Positions 36,253 through 50,063 of a stretch of 64,000 nt of DNA are shown here, one piece after another; the stretch's first letter is position 1; every line of letters starts with the position of its first letter. The notes under the pieces are model-generated. The model ran no database searches and had not been told where the DNA came from. It worked only from the letters and a program-made list of their open reading frames with translations. This DNA is from Prinia subflava (Eukaryota; Chordata; Aves; Passeriformes; Cisticolidae), in contig NC_086251.1 of NCBI RefSeq assembly GCF_021018805.1, positions 46,260,767 through 46,324,766 on the forward strand. Direction: 5' to 3'. Position numbers and translations under genes: made by a program.

Positions 36253-39200
36253 GGTGGGTTTTTTTCTGCAGAGGCTGGGTGTTCTCGGGAAGTTTGAGCA
36301 AGGCTGCTGCGGGGCAGAGGTGCAGCCCCGAGGCCTCTGAGCATCACTTGTTAGTGAGGCCTTGAAGCGCTGAGCATGGACCCCAGGGAGGATTGCTAGG
36401 AAGTTCTCTCACCTGGTGTCTGCAGATCAACTTTAACAGAGGCTCTGGAGCTCAGAAGCCTCAGCGGACAGATAAAAGGTGGAAGGCAGCCATGCTGTTG
36501 GACCCATTTGAATGCACTGCTGGTGTCCAGCGCTGGTGCTGGGTATCATCACTGCTTACAGCACATGTTAGCCAGAGGTCTACGATTACTTATGTATGGC
36601 CTGAAGGTTTTTTTTAAAACTTCATGGTAGATAAAATTATTGCAGTCATATGCCTTTCAGAAAGCTATATTCAGGGCCCTGTCTTCATTCTGTGCTATCT
36701 CTTTATATAAAATTCAAACTTGGATCAGTGGATGGGAAAGGGATGCAATGGCAGAGCTCATAAACCTGGCTTGGCATAACAAAATCTTGAAACAAAGAAT
36801 GTTACACTGTGGAAATAAACCCCAAAGTCCACAGCAGCATCAGGGTCTGCAGTATACTGGGCACTAAATGTGTAAATATGTGATTTCTGTCCAAAGATTT
36901 TTTTCCTTTAAAGTATCTTCTCACATTAACCCCCTGATAGTTTTTAATAAATGACATCAGTGAAATTTGAAATAAACACTGAAAAATTATAGCTGACTCA
37001 TAAAGCTGCATGCGGGAGCTGGATAGTAGATACTGTCACGGGAACAACAGGGGGCAGGTCTCCGTTGAATGACACTCATTACATGCGTGTATATTTGAAG
37101 TGTTGTGAAAATATTCAGTGAAGATTAAGTGTTTAAATCCACTAAGCACTTCATCTCGATTCTCTAGTAACTCCAGGAATAACAAGAAAGTCTTAAGTTG
37201 TATTTCTAGTAATCATGACAAAGTTATTTGTGTTAAAATTACAGATGTATGTATTAATCATACATTATTTCCTGTGTTAATTTAGGGACATGTCTCCTCT
37301 GAGATATGCTCGATACTAAGCCAGCTTGCAGACTTTTCAGTCTTCAAAACTGTGACTGCCAGTGGCAGCTTTAATGCTTTTCTAGATGGTGTGTGTGTCC
37401 TATCTGCACATGTGTAATGAATGCAGTGGAAGTTCAAGAGCAGTACATTGTAGCAAACTAAAGGTCTATAGATTATTTGCTATTAAGATATTATTGTCAT
37501 AATTAGCTGTCACATCCTGGAAAACAGAAAAATGCCGTTGACTTGCAAAAGACCATGCAGTTTTTTCCCCCATGCCACTTTTCATGCTCACCCTGAGTTA
37601 CCACATGCCCATCTATGAACTTGGAAAAGTCAGTGAAATCCCTGCTGGACACTGTCATGCAAGTGCATCAATGCACAGAAGTCTAGAACATTATTATTTT
37701 GTAAAAGCTCCAAACACCCAAAAAGTCCAAAACCAAACCAAAAATATCCTTTATGAAAACTTGTTACATGTTCTCTTAAATACTGTTCTGTTAAATGACT
37801 GTTGTGTTCTTCTGCTACCTCATACCACTGCTAAGGCTGTTTAAATCCTGATGGGGAGGAACTTTTCACCACTAGGGCAAGAGCTGCCAGACATTCTAGC
37901 TATAGTTAAAAGGGGCCCTCTTTGAACAATTGTACTGGGTTTATTATTTTAAACCCTTGCATCCTTAAGGCACACAGGCCTCAAGAACTAATGGGCCTTC
38001 CATTCATTCAATTAACCTGGGAAAAGGAGACTACTGTGCACTGAAAAGAAAGCAATACAGAACACAGCTCCTTTAGGAGCTGAGGCTCAGAAAGACAGGA
38101 TTGTACAAAACGTGTGTGAGAGCTGTCAGCACGGCTGAGGCAGTTGCACTTACCTTCTCACTTCATCAGGGACTGACTCCTGGAGCCAAAGATGTCCATC
38201 TTCCCTTGGACACCAAAAAAAAATCACCAGTTGTGATACTTGAGGAGAACAAAACTGGAAGTGGTAGCATGTAGCAGTGGGAGGAGTAGAGTGTTTTCTG
38301 TGTTCTTCAGAGAGAGCATTATCAACTACCTCCCCTCCCCGCCAATTATAACAAAAATAAATTCTTACCCCTCTTATCATCATCTTAAATAACTGAATGT
38401 TTGAAATATTGGCTTTTTCTCTTTGTTATTGTTTTGTTCTAGACTCATTTACATCAATGAAACAAGATTGACTGGTTTTCATTTGGTCTTGGAAGACAGG
38501 CACCAAAACCCCATAGTAGTAATACTGATCTTGATCAACCAGTTACTTATTTCAGAATGAGTGGCAAGGTCAGAGGTGTCTGAATTCAAGATACGAGAGT
38601 GGACCCAGTTCTCAAAGTGGAGGCAATTGTGCTTTAAAATTTTCATGCACTGGCACTTTGTTGCTATGTTCCTATCACTTTAGATATTGTCTCTAAAACC
38701 CCTTCTGATTACTGTGGAAATAAGAATCAACAAATAAACCAATAAATCATTTACTTTCCTACTCATACTCTTCTATTCCTCTACACTGCTGATTTATCTC
38801 TCCCACCCCATTTTTCAAACATATTTTCAGAGCCAAACCAATATCTACTTGGCAGAATTTCTTTAAACACATATTCTTATTTCACCTCAATATTACTAAG
38901 CAGCTCATCTTTTTATAACTGAAGGCGATTCTTTGCATATGAAGTCTAAAAAAACCGCCTAACTTAAAGCTACCAGAATCTGTTATTGCAGTAATCACTC
39001 CCTCACTAAGTCTGTACATCAGTGCCTGAACTGGGAAGCCCTCCCTTTTTTCAGTGCATTAGTATTGACAAAGCTAGTCCTTCAAATACATTTTTAATAA
39101 CCTTTTTATATGGTGCAATATCACTGAAAGTTCACTGCATTTATTTTTGTCAGTTCAGAATGATGGGATTTTGTATGAAAGGATTGAAAAGATTTTTCTG

Positions 39201-40560
39201 TTAGTGCTCTTCATTTTAAATGCTCCAGAGCATTAATGCTATGAACGTTAATATTTTGGCCTGATACATAATCTGCCTCTGCACATATTGCAGCTGGGCT
39301 AATGGGAGAAACCAGAAAAGTAGGATCAGGAGCACAGCCAAATTGCAGGGATGTCCTCTGTGGCTGATGATTTCCATTTCTTTTACGGTTTTTTTAATGT
39401 CACTCTACCAGTGGCATAGGCTGCCTTTCATGTTGTTGGAGACATCAAAGGCAGGTACCGAGCACCTGTCTCTTGACTGTTTTCCACCTTTCTCAGGCAC
39501 TGACACTCCCACCCACTGAGTCCAGTGTGCTGCAAAAATAGCATCCCTGTGCATGAGCAGCGTGCTAGCCCTTGTTGTGTCAGGGGTGCCAGCATGCAGC
39601 TTTCCAGCTCTTGAGAGCTTTGAGCCTGGGTCTAGTCACACCTAAGCACCTGGCAGCCGTGCCTGTGCAGTGGGGCACGGGCTGCTCCTGCTCCTGAGCT
39701 CACCACGGCTTGGGCTGGGAACACAGCACGAGGCTGGAGGCAGCAGTGCATAGCAGTGCATTTCCCTAGTGCATTGCACCCAGCTGCCTCTTTCCCACAG
39801 AAAGAGACGTACCAAAGCAGAAGGGTCCTGCTGGAGCCCTGCTGCAGATGTGTGACCAATGAGTTTCCTGGCAGAAATCCAAAGGGATGTGTTTGCAGGG
39901 TCAGCATGTGAGGCTCCAGAGACCTGCCCCAACCCGTTGCCTTCCTTCCCCACCAAAGCAAGGGAAGAACCAGCTCTTAAGTGATAAATTCTGTGGTTGC
40001 ATCTCTGTGTGCACTTACTGGGGCTGGCACTGACTGGGGATCTTCCAGGCAGTCCAAACAGGTGAGCCAAAGAATAAAATGATCTGCCCTGCACCCTGCT
40101 TACCAGTTTGATCCCTTGGTCGGGGCTGAGGTCCTTGGAAGAGGACATGGCTCTTCTGAAGTGAAGCAACAGAGGATTTTTACATCATCTAGTGTCTTTC
40201 AAGAACATGAAATTCATTTTCCAGCTGTCATTCACAATTAGTCTATTTATTCATGCAGGGGGGTAAAATTTAGTTCCCTTATATTACACATCTAAAAAGT
40301 TCACTCTGCAAATCTGTTTTCTTTGGAAAGAAGGAATTTCATGACAGCAGACCAAGACTGCTTCCTGCAAAAAAGGACTGCCACAGTCTCTTTGCTCCTC
40401 ATCACAATAATAATAATAAAAAATCTTTTTCATTTCCCTATGTATTTTTTTTTCTGGATTAACTTCCATTATTGGTTTATCTTTCTATCAGGGGGGTAGA
40501 CCAGGAGGAAGGCTCAACAGAGAGTTCTGTTGTGTGTATAAAATAATACTGTAGCAAATG
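36253..40560. other. Intergenic DNA, no gene recognised
   Basis: AT-rich sequence after the CpG-island cluster. A consensus-quality minus-strand splice donor (AAG|GTAAGT, intron side 38153-38148) follows a small open frame but has no provable acceptor. The CpG-poor GC-rich frames at 39632-40169 have no known product. A short motif-dense word (tttgcatatgaag near 38932) could be part of a conserved element. Confidence 0.5.
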
Positions 40561-40578
40561 AAAACACCAAAGCAAGCC

Positions 40579-40600
40579 TTTATTATTATTATTATTATTA
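40579..40600. repeat. (TTA)n microsatellite
   Basis: Seven perfect copies of a TTA/TAT trinucleotide. A shorter (AAT)n run is at about 40405-40419. Confidence 0.93.
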
Positions 40601-43600
40601 GACAGGCTGATAGGAATGAATATCCTATGGGACAGAACCAGGGGGAGCAGAGTTCATATAAGATTTTCCACACCATTTCATAGCTATCCAGTTAAGAACA
40701 GGCATCAAGCTACAGCAAGGGTCACCAGGTAATTTTCCTTGACACAGAGTGCATGCTTCTCATTCCATTAAACCACGTGAAGGTAATGCAGTGAATATTA
40801 CAGTGACTTGCCAAACTGCATTAACCACAGTACTTTCTTTCCAAGACTTTAAGATGATGCCTTTGGAATAATAGCTGCATGAGGCTTGTGGGAAATATGA
40901 CCAAGTATTTGCATCTTTGCAAAAGTTTGAATCCTTCAGCCTTCTTGAAGCAGGAAATATAGACAGTATTCATACATACCCTAATATTCATATAAAATAT
41001 CATATCAGATATTCAAAAGGGACAAGAATGGGTTATTAAATGAAATTCAGCATCTCACCAACAATAAATAGGATTGGGGTTTCCTAAAAATGAAAAACCA
41101 TCAAAATCTTGAGTATGATCTCAGACAATCCTGAGTGTATAATCAATGCAGGGATCTGTCTCATCTCTACTTTGATTTTACACAGTGCAATGTTGTAAGA
41201 ATAGAAACAATTCACTCTGACATTCCTATTGGAAGACCAGGAAAGTATGACAATCTCCTGCAGAGCCCCAAGAGCAAAGGCCCATTTCAGTTTATATGGA
41301 ATTTAAATGTAGCCAGTATATTTCATGGCAAACCGTGTCATAGCTGCAAGTTCCTCAGTTATTTTCACTGTTTGGAGCAGGGGAATTATCACATTTTCTA
41401 TTCCTTTGTTTGATTTCAGCTGAATCCCTGGAAAGCTGTGTGTCACACTTCTCTACCTACATTTTATGTTGACATCCTCCTGTGAAAAATGACAGGTGTG
41501 ATGGGCAGATTTTGCTGGCTTGCACAAGACTTCTTTTTATATATAATAGAAGTTGTTCTTGATTCGTATCTGCATTGCTTTTATGTGGCTAATCTAGAGC
41601 CTGGGGCTATTCTAGTTGAAACCTAGGAGCTCTATATGCCAGTAACAGACTCTGTACCGATACCACCATATTGTCTGGCTAAAACATCTCAATTTTAGGT
41701 GGGAAAAGAATTCAAGTGTTCACTTGGGCCAGTCATTGAAACTTCAAGCAGTCTCCTGCTTGCTTATTGTCAATAGCAGCATCTATTTCTTCACCAGCAA
41801 TATCAGAACTGCAGCATCTTCTGCACCAACTCATTTCAGACAAGCTGTGAGGGTGATGACCATCATCTCCAAGTCAAGCTGCATCTGAACCTCAGCCTGA
41901 CTCTCAACATTTCTGCCTCCTGTGATCAGGAACCCCAGTCCTATATCCATGGCCCACTGAAAGAGTTAGGGGCCAGGGCCAAGCAGTAAAATCACAGCCC
42001 AACTTCAGTGAAATCTGCAGAAGGAAATATTTTTTCTTTCTGTTCTTAGAAGTGAGACACACGGTACCAGAATTTTCCTAATTACAATGAAGAGTTTGTG
42101 AACTTCAGTAGTTTTCCAGCTGAAATTTTGTTCCACAAAAATCACAGTACTGAGTACCTAGTAACGACAGTAAAAAAGAAAGGCTCTAACAAGAAATTAA
42201 TTTATATTGAAAGATCTGGGCTTTTATTTTTTTTAAAAAAAAAAGGCATTTAAAAGTAAGTAGTCCAGCTTCTAAAGTACATCAATTTAATTTTCAAAAT
42301 ATGGGTGGAGAATTGCTTTTAAAATTGCCACCTGCACATGCCAGTATAATTTTCTTTTTCTTCATGTAATTTTTAAAACATGTTCTCATTATGCCATTTC
42401 TCTGGTTTATATCACACTGGTTTATATCACACAAGGTTCACTACTGAACCTTGAAATGTAGTTCTTTGGGGTCCCTTAGCAGTGATATGCTAGATCTTTT
42501 TTATATATTACATTATTATTGTGATTTATATACACAAATGACACAAAGAATTCATAAATATCCCGATGACTCCATTCTCTGGAAGAAAAGACTGCCTGAC
42601 AGGAGTCATCATCAGAGCTCCTGGCAGTATCTTGGTTGTAACTTATTGACAAATTCTGTAACTATTCTGACACAAAGTCAAGTTTCTTTTCTTTGAAAGG
42701 AAGCCCAGAGAATTCATTTAAAATTCCAGAGTACAGTGGCTTGGAGGAGCTAACAAGCATAGTACAGTAAATAAAATCAGTCTGTTTTTAATATAGTAAA
42801 TACCACTGGCTGAAAGTAATATTTTAGAATACATTTATTATAGGAAACCATTTAGATAATGAGAATAAATCTAAAAATCTAATGTAATTTTCATCATTTA
42901 TGTAGTTTGTTTGCTTTTTACATTTAATTCTGCTTGGATAATGAAAACAGACTGCTTTTTTTCCTTGGCAGTATCATATTTCTGATTATCAGACACTTGC
43001 CAAGGCCGCAGTGATTCAGTTTCAGACACTTCAGGAGAAATGGTGAAATCTTGTTTTCAGCAAAGGGTTGAGCAGGGGATTTCTTGAAAACACATGTATA
43101 ATGCCTGCCCACAGAAGTGACAGTCAGCAAAGAGCACATACCAGGCCATGCTGCAGGAGTCTGGGTCACACAGTGAACCTTTAAAAGTCAGTGCAAGTCC
43201 CACCAGAAAGGGCTCCCATAAACCATTCCCTTTCCGCACTCAACAGCCAGGAAAGAGAACCTGGGTTTGGTTTGGTTCCAGGGGCACCTGGGCTTGGTCA
43301 GGTCCCAGACTCACACTGGACACAGGGAGCTGAACTGCCACTTTGGATCCCAGCAAGGGAAATACAATTGGTTCATCTCAGGGACTGGTTCTACCTTGTT
43401 TAACACCATAAGTGAAGTCACGTCTGAAGAATGAGAAAGGAATCCACAGCTGTAAGATTTTTTTTCAAAAGTATTTTAAGAGCTAGCTCCCAAGAGCAGG
43501 ATGCAGGCCACTGTCAGAATGGAGAGGTCTGCATACCTATGACAATTTGGGCAGTAGCTCTTGGAGAACTGTGAAGTGCCTGCCTCTCATTTTCACAGTT

Positions 43601-44205
43601 TCTGTTTACTGCAGTAAAGTTCAATCCAAAGAAATCTGGCCTTCAGTGAAACACAGCTACAGACATTATCTCACTGATGGGTTAATGCTGGATGCAACAT
43701 CCCTGAGTCTCAGGAAGGTCTGGATTTGAATTCTCTGGTGTCAGTACAGTCTCATTTTTGAACTGTAAATCCTTGATATCTTCCAGTGAGATAAAAATCC
43801 AACTCAGTAGAATTCATTTGCAGGTCCTAAGTTGTTGAGGTCAGGGACATGAGGGATTACACCGAAGATGATCTTTGAGTTTATGATTCTTTCCCTTGAA
43901 GTTACCTAAGATTGTAACAGGGGGATTTTATTATGGTTTAATATGAAGCATTCTCATTTAGCTAACGCTATTAGAAGAATCTGATTTCTTGCAAATTCTT
44001 ATACACTAGGGGGTGCAAACATCCTTTTAATGAGTCCAGAAATAAATGGTCTCATCAATACCAGCAAAGAAAGTGTCTGGTCCTGTACTAAAGCTTGTGT
44101 GGGAAATAATCTAATGTTTTAAGTCACATTTGGCACATACAAATGAATAAATAAAATCACTGCTTTCAGCAACAGCTTTTTAATGTTTTCTGGGTTTATA
44201 AATGG
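40601..44205. other. Intergenic DNA, no gene recognised
   Basis: Unique AT-rich sequence. It contains a perfect 15-bp tandem duplication at 42403-42432. No exons, RNA genes or transposon ends are recognised. Confidence 0.55.
42403..42432. repeat. Perfect 15-bp tandem duplication
   Basis: The unit tggtttatatcacac is present twice head-to-tail without mismatch. Confidence 0.95.
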
Positions 44206-44350
44206 AACAGAGAAGATGCTAACGTAGGAGTTACATAACGGGAGGATTCAGCTCCAGCCTGCTTTGCATGCCATTGCCGGCAGCTCTCTCATGTCCTGTG
44301 GTGACTCAGACACTGCCGTAAGCTTCGCGGAGGGACGGTCTCAACTTTTT
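44206..44350. promoter_or_regulatory. Candidate enhancer / conserved element
   Basis: About 145 bp with several retained CpGs in CpG-poor surroundings and a cluster of clean factor motifs: TTACATAA (reverse of a D-box, 44231-44238), an octamer-like tttgcatg near 44263, and a perfect AP-1 site TGACTCA (44302-44308). No open frame explains it. Enhancer identity is inferred from motif clustering only. Confidence 0.25.
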
Positions 44351-47017
44351 ACCCCACATTTTCATATCATTATGTGACAAGTTAGTTTTCTGACTCAGGC
44401 ACTGGCTGAAGTCTGTCTTTTAAAGCACTTATCCTTCTGTACTTTGTTACACCAGGATCTGTCTCTTGCAAATCTTGGTGTGAGGCACAGCGGGCTGAGC
44501 AAGGCAATGTTGTTTCACCTGCATGGAACAAAGTGCTGATTTTCTCAGTTTGTGCCAATAGAGCATTAAAGCTTTTACTTAACAGGAAACAGTGGTTGTT
44601 CTTATGAATGTGATGGGATTGCTGGCAGGCGTAAGTGTTAACCATATGTTTATGTACCAGTAAAAACAATGGAGCAGCGTTGAGTACCAGGACAGATTTC
44701 TAGCTCCAGCATCAGTCTGTCTTCAGTCTCTCTGCTTATGCATCGTTACTTACTCATGCATCTTTACTGTCACAGGGAACAGAGCATCTGAAGAGGTATC
44801 ATCCTCTCATAATAATGCATTCTCCTTTTAGGTCACAGAAATAATTCTGCAGCTATAAAGTAGTGCTTATGAATGCAGGAGTCTCTTGTACAACATTTCT
44901 TCCTTTGCATTTATTCATTTGCCCATTCCTTATCTCCATAAGGCATGATCAGAGCCCCCAAAGTCCCTTCTCCTAAATGAAGTACAGAAATTACTAAAAT
45001 CTGAACTCATAAATTAAGCTTGGAAAAAAATGCTATGGTTTTATGCATATCTGTTTTGCCTAGATTCTGTTTTTCCAAGTGTATAGGGGGTTTGCAGATG
45101 TCTTTGCATTCAGACACAAATGCCATCTTGTGACTGATGGAACCCTATCTACATACCTCAAACTCTGGTTTACCACTTGATACCATTCATACCATCAGCT
45201 TTTATTTCTGCAGAAATTATATTCTCATATTACCTTTATATTTTCCTGTGTTGTCTTCATCACTGCATCAAAACAAAACAAGAGGATTAAAGCAGGTCAA
45301 TGCATTATGGTTAAATGTTTTTTTTTCTAAGGGAGAGCAGACCATTCCAAACACCATTAAGACAGAATCTTGATTGAATCTGGTGCAGCCAGATTAAATG
45401 CATGTTAATAGAGAAGGACAATTATTGTTGACTTCCTAATGCAAACAAGAACTTCAGACACTGATTTCTATCAGCCCATTAGAGCTGGCTGAATCCTACA
45501 CACTGTTTTAACAGTTGCTTAGCAATGGCAAATAAGCTGTTCTGTCTCTTATCACTAGTGGTATAGTTAGAACAATACCTATTATTGAACTGAATAGGTA
45601 TGAAATTAGTTTATACTGTTTCTCTTTTTGAGATGGCACATGGCAGCAAAGTGAATTGTTTAGGCTGCAGGCAGAAGAAGCAATTTTTTTCCTGGAGCTA
45701 AAATGGAGATAAAATGAAACTGATGCTTTGTGATGGCTGTTTATCTCAAAGCATCATCAAAAAACCCCTCTGCTTGTGTATGTTTGTGTGTGCAGGAAGG
45801 AAGAGGTTTTCCTTCAGATATCTTCTTTGAGTGAATTTCCAGGGTTGTGACAACACTAATGACTAGAGCCTATTGAAAAAGCAAATACAGCAGTTCTACA
45901 CTGCAATATAATTTCCTCCCTCCTTCCTCCATGGGCATTTCTAATGAAGTTCCTCAGCTCTGATCTGGGGAAATATACTGGAGCTAAAGCTACCAAAGCC
46001 ATGATCCAGAAGGATCCTTTAAGCACTTGTCATTTACTGTTGCAACTCCTGTCTCTGAAGTGTGCAGCTTCCACTGTGGAGTCCCTGCAGCTGCAGAATT
46101 CAGCATCTGCAGCAACATTCACTCCTTGCATGCAGGCTTAATGGTCACCACAGTGGGGAAGGCTGAGCACAGCAGTATGGTTCAGTTCTGGTGCTGCAAG
46201 GGCTTGATTATGTCTTTCCAGTTAGGATTTACACTCACAGCTCCTGCCTCCCACAGGAACACCCCAATAACATGGCTGTAGTCTACTTTGAGGTAGGTGC
46301 TTTATAAGACAAACTCTTAGGTAAGGGCTGTGCATCCAAGCAAAAATCTCTGATTTTAGGCCAGCTTGTCATTCTCCAAGCCTGATGCAATGAAGTATGA
46401 ATTATTTTACGTGCCTTGAGTAATTTCAACAGGAAAATTGAAGAATGCTTCTACTTTGCAATAGACTCATTTTGTAGCTTGTGCTTTGGGGCAGCAAAAG
46501 GTTTGTGTTTGAATGTCTCTGTCTGAGGAAATAATTTAACTTTTGGATTCCCTGACAGAGAGAACCACTAAGCTATTGTGGAGATAATAAGCCACTGTTT
46601 ACTCTTTCTCCAGCTGCATTTCATAGAAAACAGCAGCTGCTGTTGGACCCACATAGCTTCTCCCTACAGTGGTTCTCAGGTCACTTACCAGGTTTAACCA
46701 GGACAGGCTAACAAAAGAATCCCTGTTTCTGAAACCTGAGTTTAACCCAGTGTAAACCCTGTGTTTGTGTTTTTCTGTACCCAGTTTCTGAAGCTTCTCA
46801 TACTGAAGCACTTCTGTGCACCAGCAGAGGTAGGAATTGGGTACCTTGGAGATGCAGTGCATGGGGTAGAGCTACACACTTTGGGCTCCTGGCCCTCCAC
46901 TGGTGGCACTGCAAGGAGACAAGAGGCAAAGTGATTCTCAGACTGTGGATGCAAATGTACACAGGATGACTGGGCATGTACCAGCTGAATTTAAAGAGCA
47001 GCTGAATGCAGGTTTTG
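44351..47017. other. Intergenic DNA, no gene recognised
   Basis: AT-rich sequence with no recognised gene or repeat. The frames at 46027-46281 and 46599-46862 have no family resemblance. Confidence 0.55.
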
Positions 47018-47660
47018 AATCACAGAATGGTTGAAGTTTGGAGTGGCCTCTTGATATTGTCTAGTCCAAGCAAGGTCACCTGGAACCAGTTGCCCAGGAC
47101 TGTGTCCAGCTAGGTTTCAAAGATCTCCATAAATGGAGTCTCATAACCTCTCTGGGCAACCTTTGCCACTGTTTGACAACTTCACAATAAAAAAAAAAAT
47201 AAAGACCCGTGTTCAGTTTGAATTTGATGTGGCTTAACTTGTGCCCATGGTCTCCTGTCACTGAGCACTACTGAGAAGAGTCTGGTTCCCTTGTCTTCAT
47301 TCCTTTCCATCAGGTGTTTATATGCACTGGTAAGATCACAGAATCACAGAATGGGTCAGCTTGAAGGGATCACAGTGGGGTCATCTGATCCAGCCTCCCT
47401 GCTCAAGCAGAGTTACCCTAGAGCACATTGCACAGGATTGTTTCCAAATGGATTCCCCCTGAGCCTCTCTTATCAGTTCTAGCTGTCCCAGCCTTCCTTC
47501 ATATGGAAGGTGCTCCAGTCCTGAATCATCTTTATGGCCCTTGGCTGGGCTCACAGTAAGTCCATGTTGGTTGTGTACACAGGAGCCCAGAACTGGACAC
47601 AGTTCTGAACACATCATGCAGGCAAATCTAATTCCTCTCCAGATCTGAACCTTCACACTC
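47018..47660 (-). mobile_element. CR1 LINE (older), interrupted by a younger CR1
   Basis: A minus-strand CR1 whose 3' end on the plus strand is aatcacagaatggttgaag. Typical reverse-complement blocks follow: cctctctgggcaacctttg, then a region like the aatttgatgtggcttaactt block near 47219, up to gtgtttatatgcactggtaa near 47320. The element is then broken by another CR1 (47337 to about 47457) and resumes with cctctcttatcagttctagc, ggaaggtgctccagtcctg, then agcccagaactggacacagt. Joining the flanks restores the consensus order, which shows the nesting. The element has an internal A-rich expansion near 47188-47202. Confidence 0.85.
47337..47457 (-). mobile_element. CR1 LINE (younger), nested insertion
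   Basis: A short 5'-truncated CR1 copy, about 120 bp, on the minus strand. It starts with two copies of the terminal 8-mer unit (acagaatcacagaatggg) and contains the bagged block cctccctgctcaagcagag, then ttaccctagagcacattgc, acaggattgtttccaaatgg. It is the same subfamily as the copy at 16198-16471. It sits inside the older CR1 and in the same orientation. Confidence 0.82.
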
Positions 47661-48945
47661 ATTTACTTTTTCAGTCCTCAGTCCCTTGGTGCAGCTTCCA
47701 GCAAGTGTGCAAAGTTCACTTTTGCACACCTTTCCATCAGAAGTGGGTGTGAAGCTATCAGGTTCATTATGGCAACAAGCATTCGCAATCTGATTCCTGA
47801 AATGCAAATCAATCTCATGTTCTGTGACAGAAGCTCTGTTACCAGCCTCACTGCCTTCTGAAAGGTGCCAAATGCTCCTTATTTTATTAATAATCCATGT
47901 AAATTTCTTGTGTACTTTATGGGAAAAAACCTATATTAATTTCTTGCTGGAGCCACTGGGTTCTTACAGTGCCTACAGTATTAACCAGCCATTTACACTG
48001 ATTCAAATTAGACCAGTTAATATTTTCACTAATGATTTGATTTCTATAACCAGACACAGCAAGAGCAGGTTAACCTGAGCTTAAAGCTGGAGTCAGAGAT
48101 GAAAGGTTTGATCACTCATTCTTACCTGAATTACTGTCCTGCAGCTAAATAACTACTTTTGGATAACTACATGAAAAAAATTAAATTCTCAATCAGAAAT
48201 ATGAAATGGAGTGGAACTGCAAAATTTCCTATTAAAGGTGTAAAGGACTCCTCATGGGAGAGCCTCAGCCAGGAAGATGGGCAGGCTGAAAAATGGCTTG
48301 GTCTGCCAGGTCACCAAGCAGCCAGGTCCCAGAGGGAACAGTCCAAGGGTGTTGTCCCTCTCCCCACTTCTCCTGGTGTTGAGGGGGGCCTGAAAGCAGG
48401 ACTGCCTGTTGGGGGAATGTGGGAGAGCCCCAGGGACCTGGAATACCAGCAGGTTTGCCAGTCAATGTGAAAGCTGAGCTGGCCAGAAATGAGCTGTGGA
48501 CTTGACACAGGGCAAGAAAGGAGAGAGCACCTGCCAGTCAGACCTTCTCAAAACAAGGGCCTCGTAAGCATTTCCACCCCAACTTGATGCACAAACCCTC
48601 AGCTGACCCCTGCACAGTTTCAGTGGTATTAACATGCTTTCCAAACTTCTAGGCTTGCACAACCTGGAGCTGGAAAATGCTGAAAAGCTAAATGATCAGG
48701 AGAACAGTCACCAAATTATTTCTTAAAAAATGCTGTAGCATTGTAGGCAAACAAGATTGTCCCGATCACATTTAAAAGAGTAACATTTTTTTTAAATGAT
48801 TTGTTTCTTTGGGTGTTTTTTGGGTGTTTTTCTATTTTAAAATAATACCATTGCAGGAACCCCAATGTACCACAGAATTTGCCATAGTGCATTGCAGAAA
48901 CCAGGTGGGGATAGCCCAGGTTTGATACTGGTTATAAACACTAGG

Positions 48946-48982
48946 AAAAAAAAGAAAAAAAAAGGAAAAAAAAAAAAAAAAA
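48946..48982. repeat. A-rich tract
   Basis: An almost pure A run interrupted by three short G positions and ending in A17. It could be the poly-A tail of a plus-strand retrocopy, but the sequence just upstream is unfamiliar and no target-site duplication was made out. Confidence 0.8.
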
Positions 48983-50032
48983 GCCAGTGCAGTGCCAGCA
49001 GTCTGATGTTAATGAGAAACTCTATCAGAACAAATCCCTGGAACAAGATAAAAACACATCACATATTTGCGTTCAGGTGTGCATGAGGCTGTAAATTATA
49101 CTTCTCTGGTTCTAACATCATGACTGCAGCATACAGAGACACTTGGGCAGACACAGTAGTTACAGGTTACCCTTTGGAAATCCTGAAATGACTGAACTGG
49201 TATGTGAACCCTGAAGCAAGCCATCATTTGTAATTGCCTCAAAACAGCTCTCAGAAAGGCCAGGCAGAGACTAGCTGGTGTAAAGTGCTGCAGAGAGAGC
49301 CCAGTTTTCTCTCATGGGGAAGCCTGTGTGTGCCATAAAATGAGGTGTGGGCATCCCAGTGGTGAAGAGTGATGGGGTAGATGGTATTTGTGATGAATTC
49401 AATAAAGAGATGATATTTCAGGATGTTTGAGCATGACCATAACTAAACACTGTGGCTTTGACCCATCACATACTCTTGCATGTGACTAGTGCCAGGTCTC
49501 CCACCTAAGGCTACAGATAAATCTGTCTCTAAATGCCAACAGATAATTCATCTCTACCTCTTGCCTTCTGTTGTGAAAAATCTTCACCAGAACTGTAATC
49601 TCACTAATACTCACTCTTGAGGCTTGCAAACTAGATTATGGCTTTAAAGCACCAGGCTGAGTGGTATCTCTCTCAAATCTTACACCATCTCTGCTGTTGT
49701 CTCACATCCCTGAAGAAATTAACAGCATTTCCAAGGTTTCAAATAGGGATATTTCTTTCCAGAACTGCCTAGCATGAACAATGCTGTTTGTATTTCAATA
49801 ATTTTACCCACATCACTCCGTTTTTAAAGCCATGACAATTGTTGTCATACCACAACTATCTAATGGCAGGAGTTGGAGTTCTGCACCTAATAGCTTTCAT
49901 CTGCCACCCAACTGAAAATTTCAGTGAGATCCCTTCACATGCAGCAGCCAAGTTTCTGGCACACAGAAATTGTATGTCTCAGATCCAGAGTGGAATCCTA
50001 GTCATGTATACTCAATATAGGAAATAGAATTT

Positions 50033-50063
50033 AAAACCAAACCAAACCAAACCAAAAAAACCT
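50033..50063. repeat. (AAACC)n microsatellite
   Basis: Four to five copies of AAACC followed by an A run. Confidence 0.9.

Noticed and set aside
35703..36347. Longest minus-strand open frame, 214 codons, across CpG island C and the tRNA 5' half
   Set aside because: It reads through the tRNA gene and is a GC-driven Ala/Gly/Pro/Arg string with no domain. Overlapping frames on the same strand are equally long.
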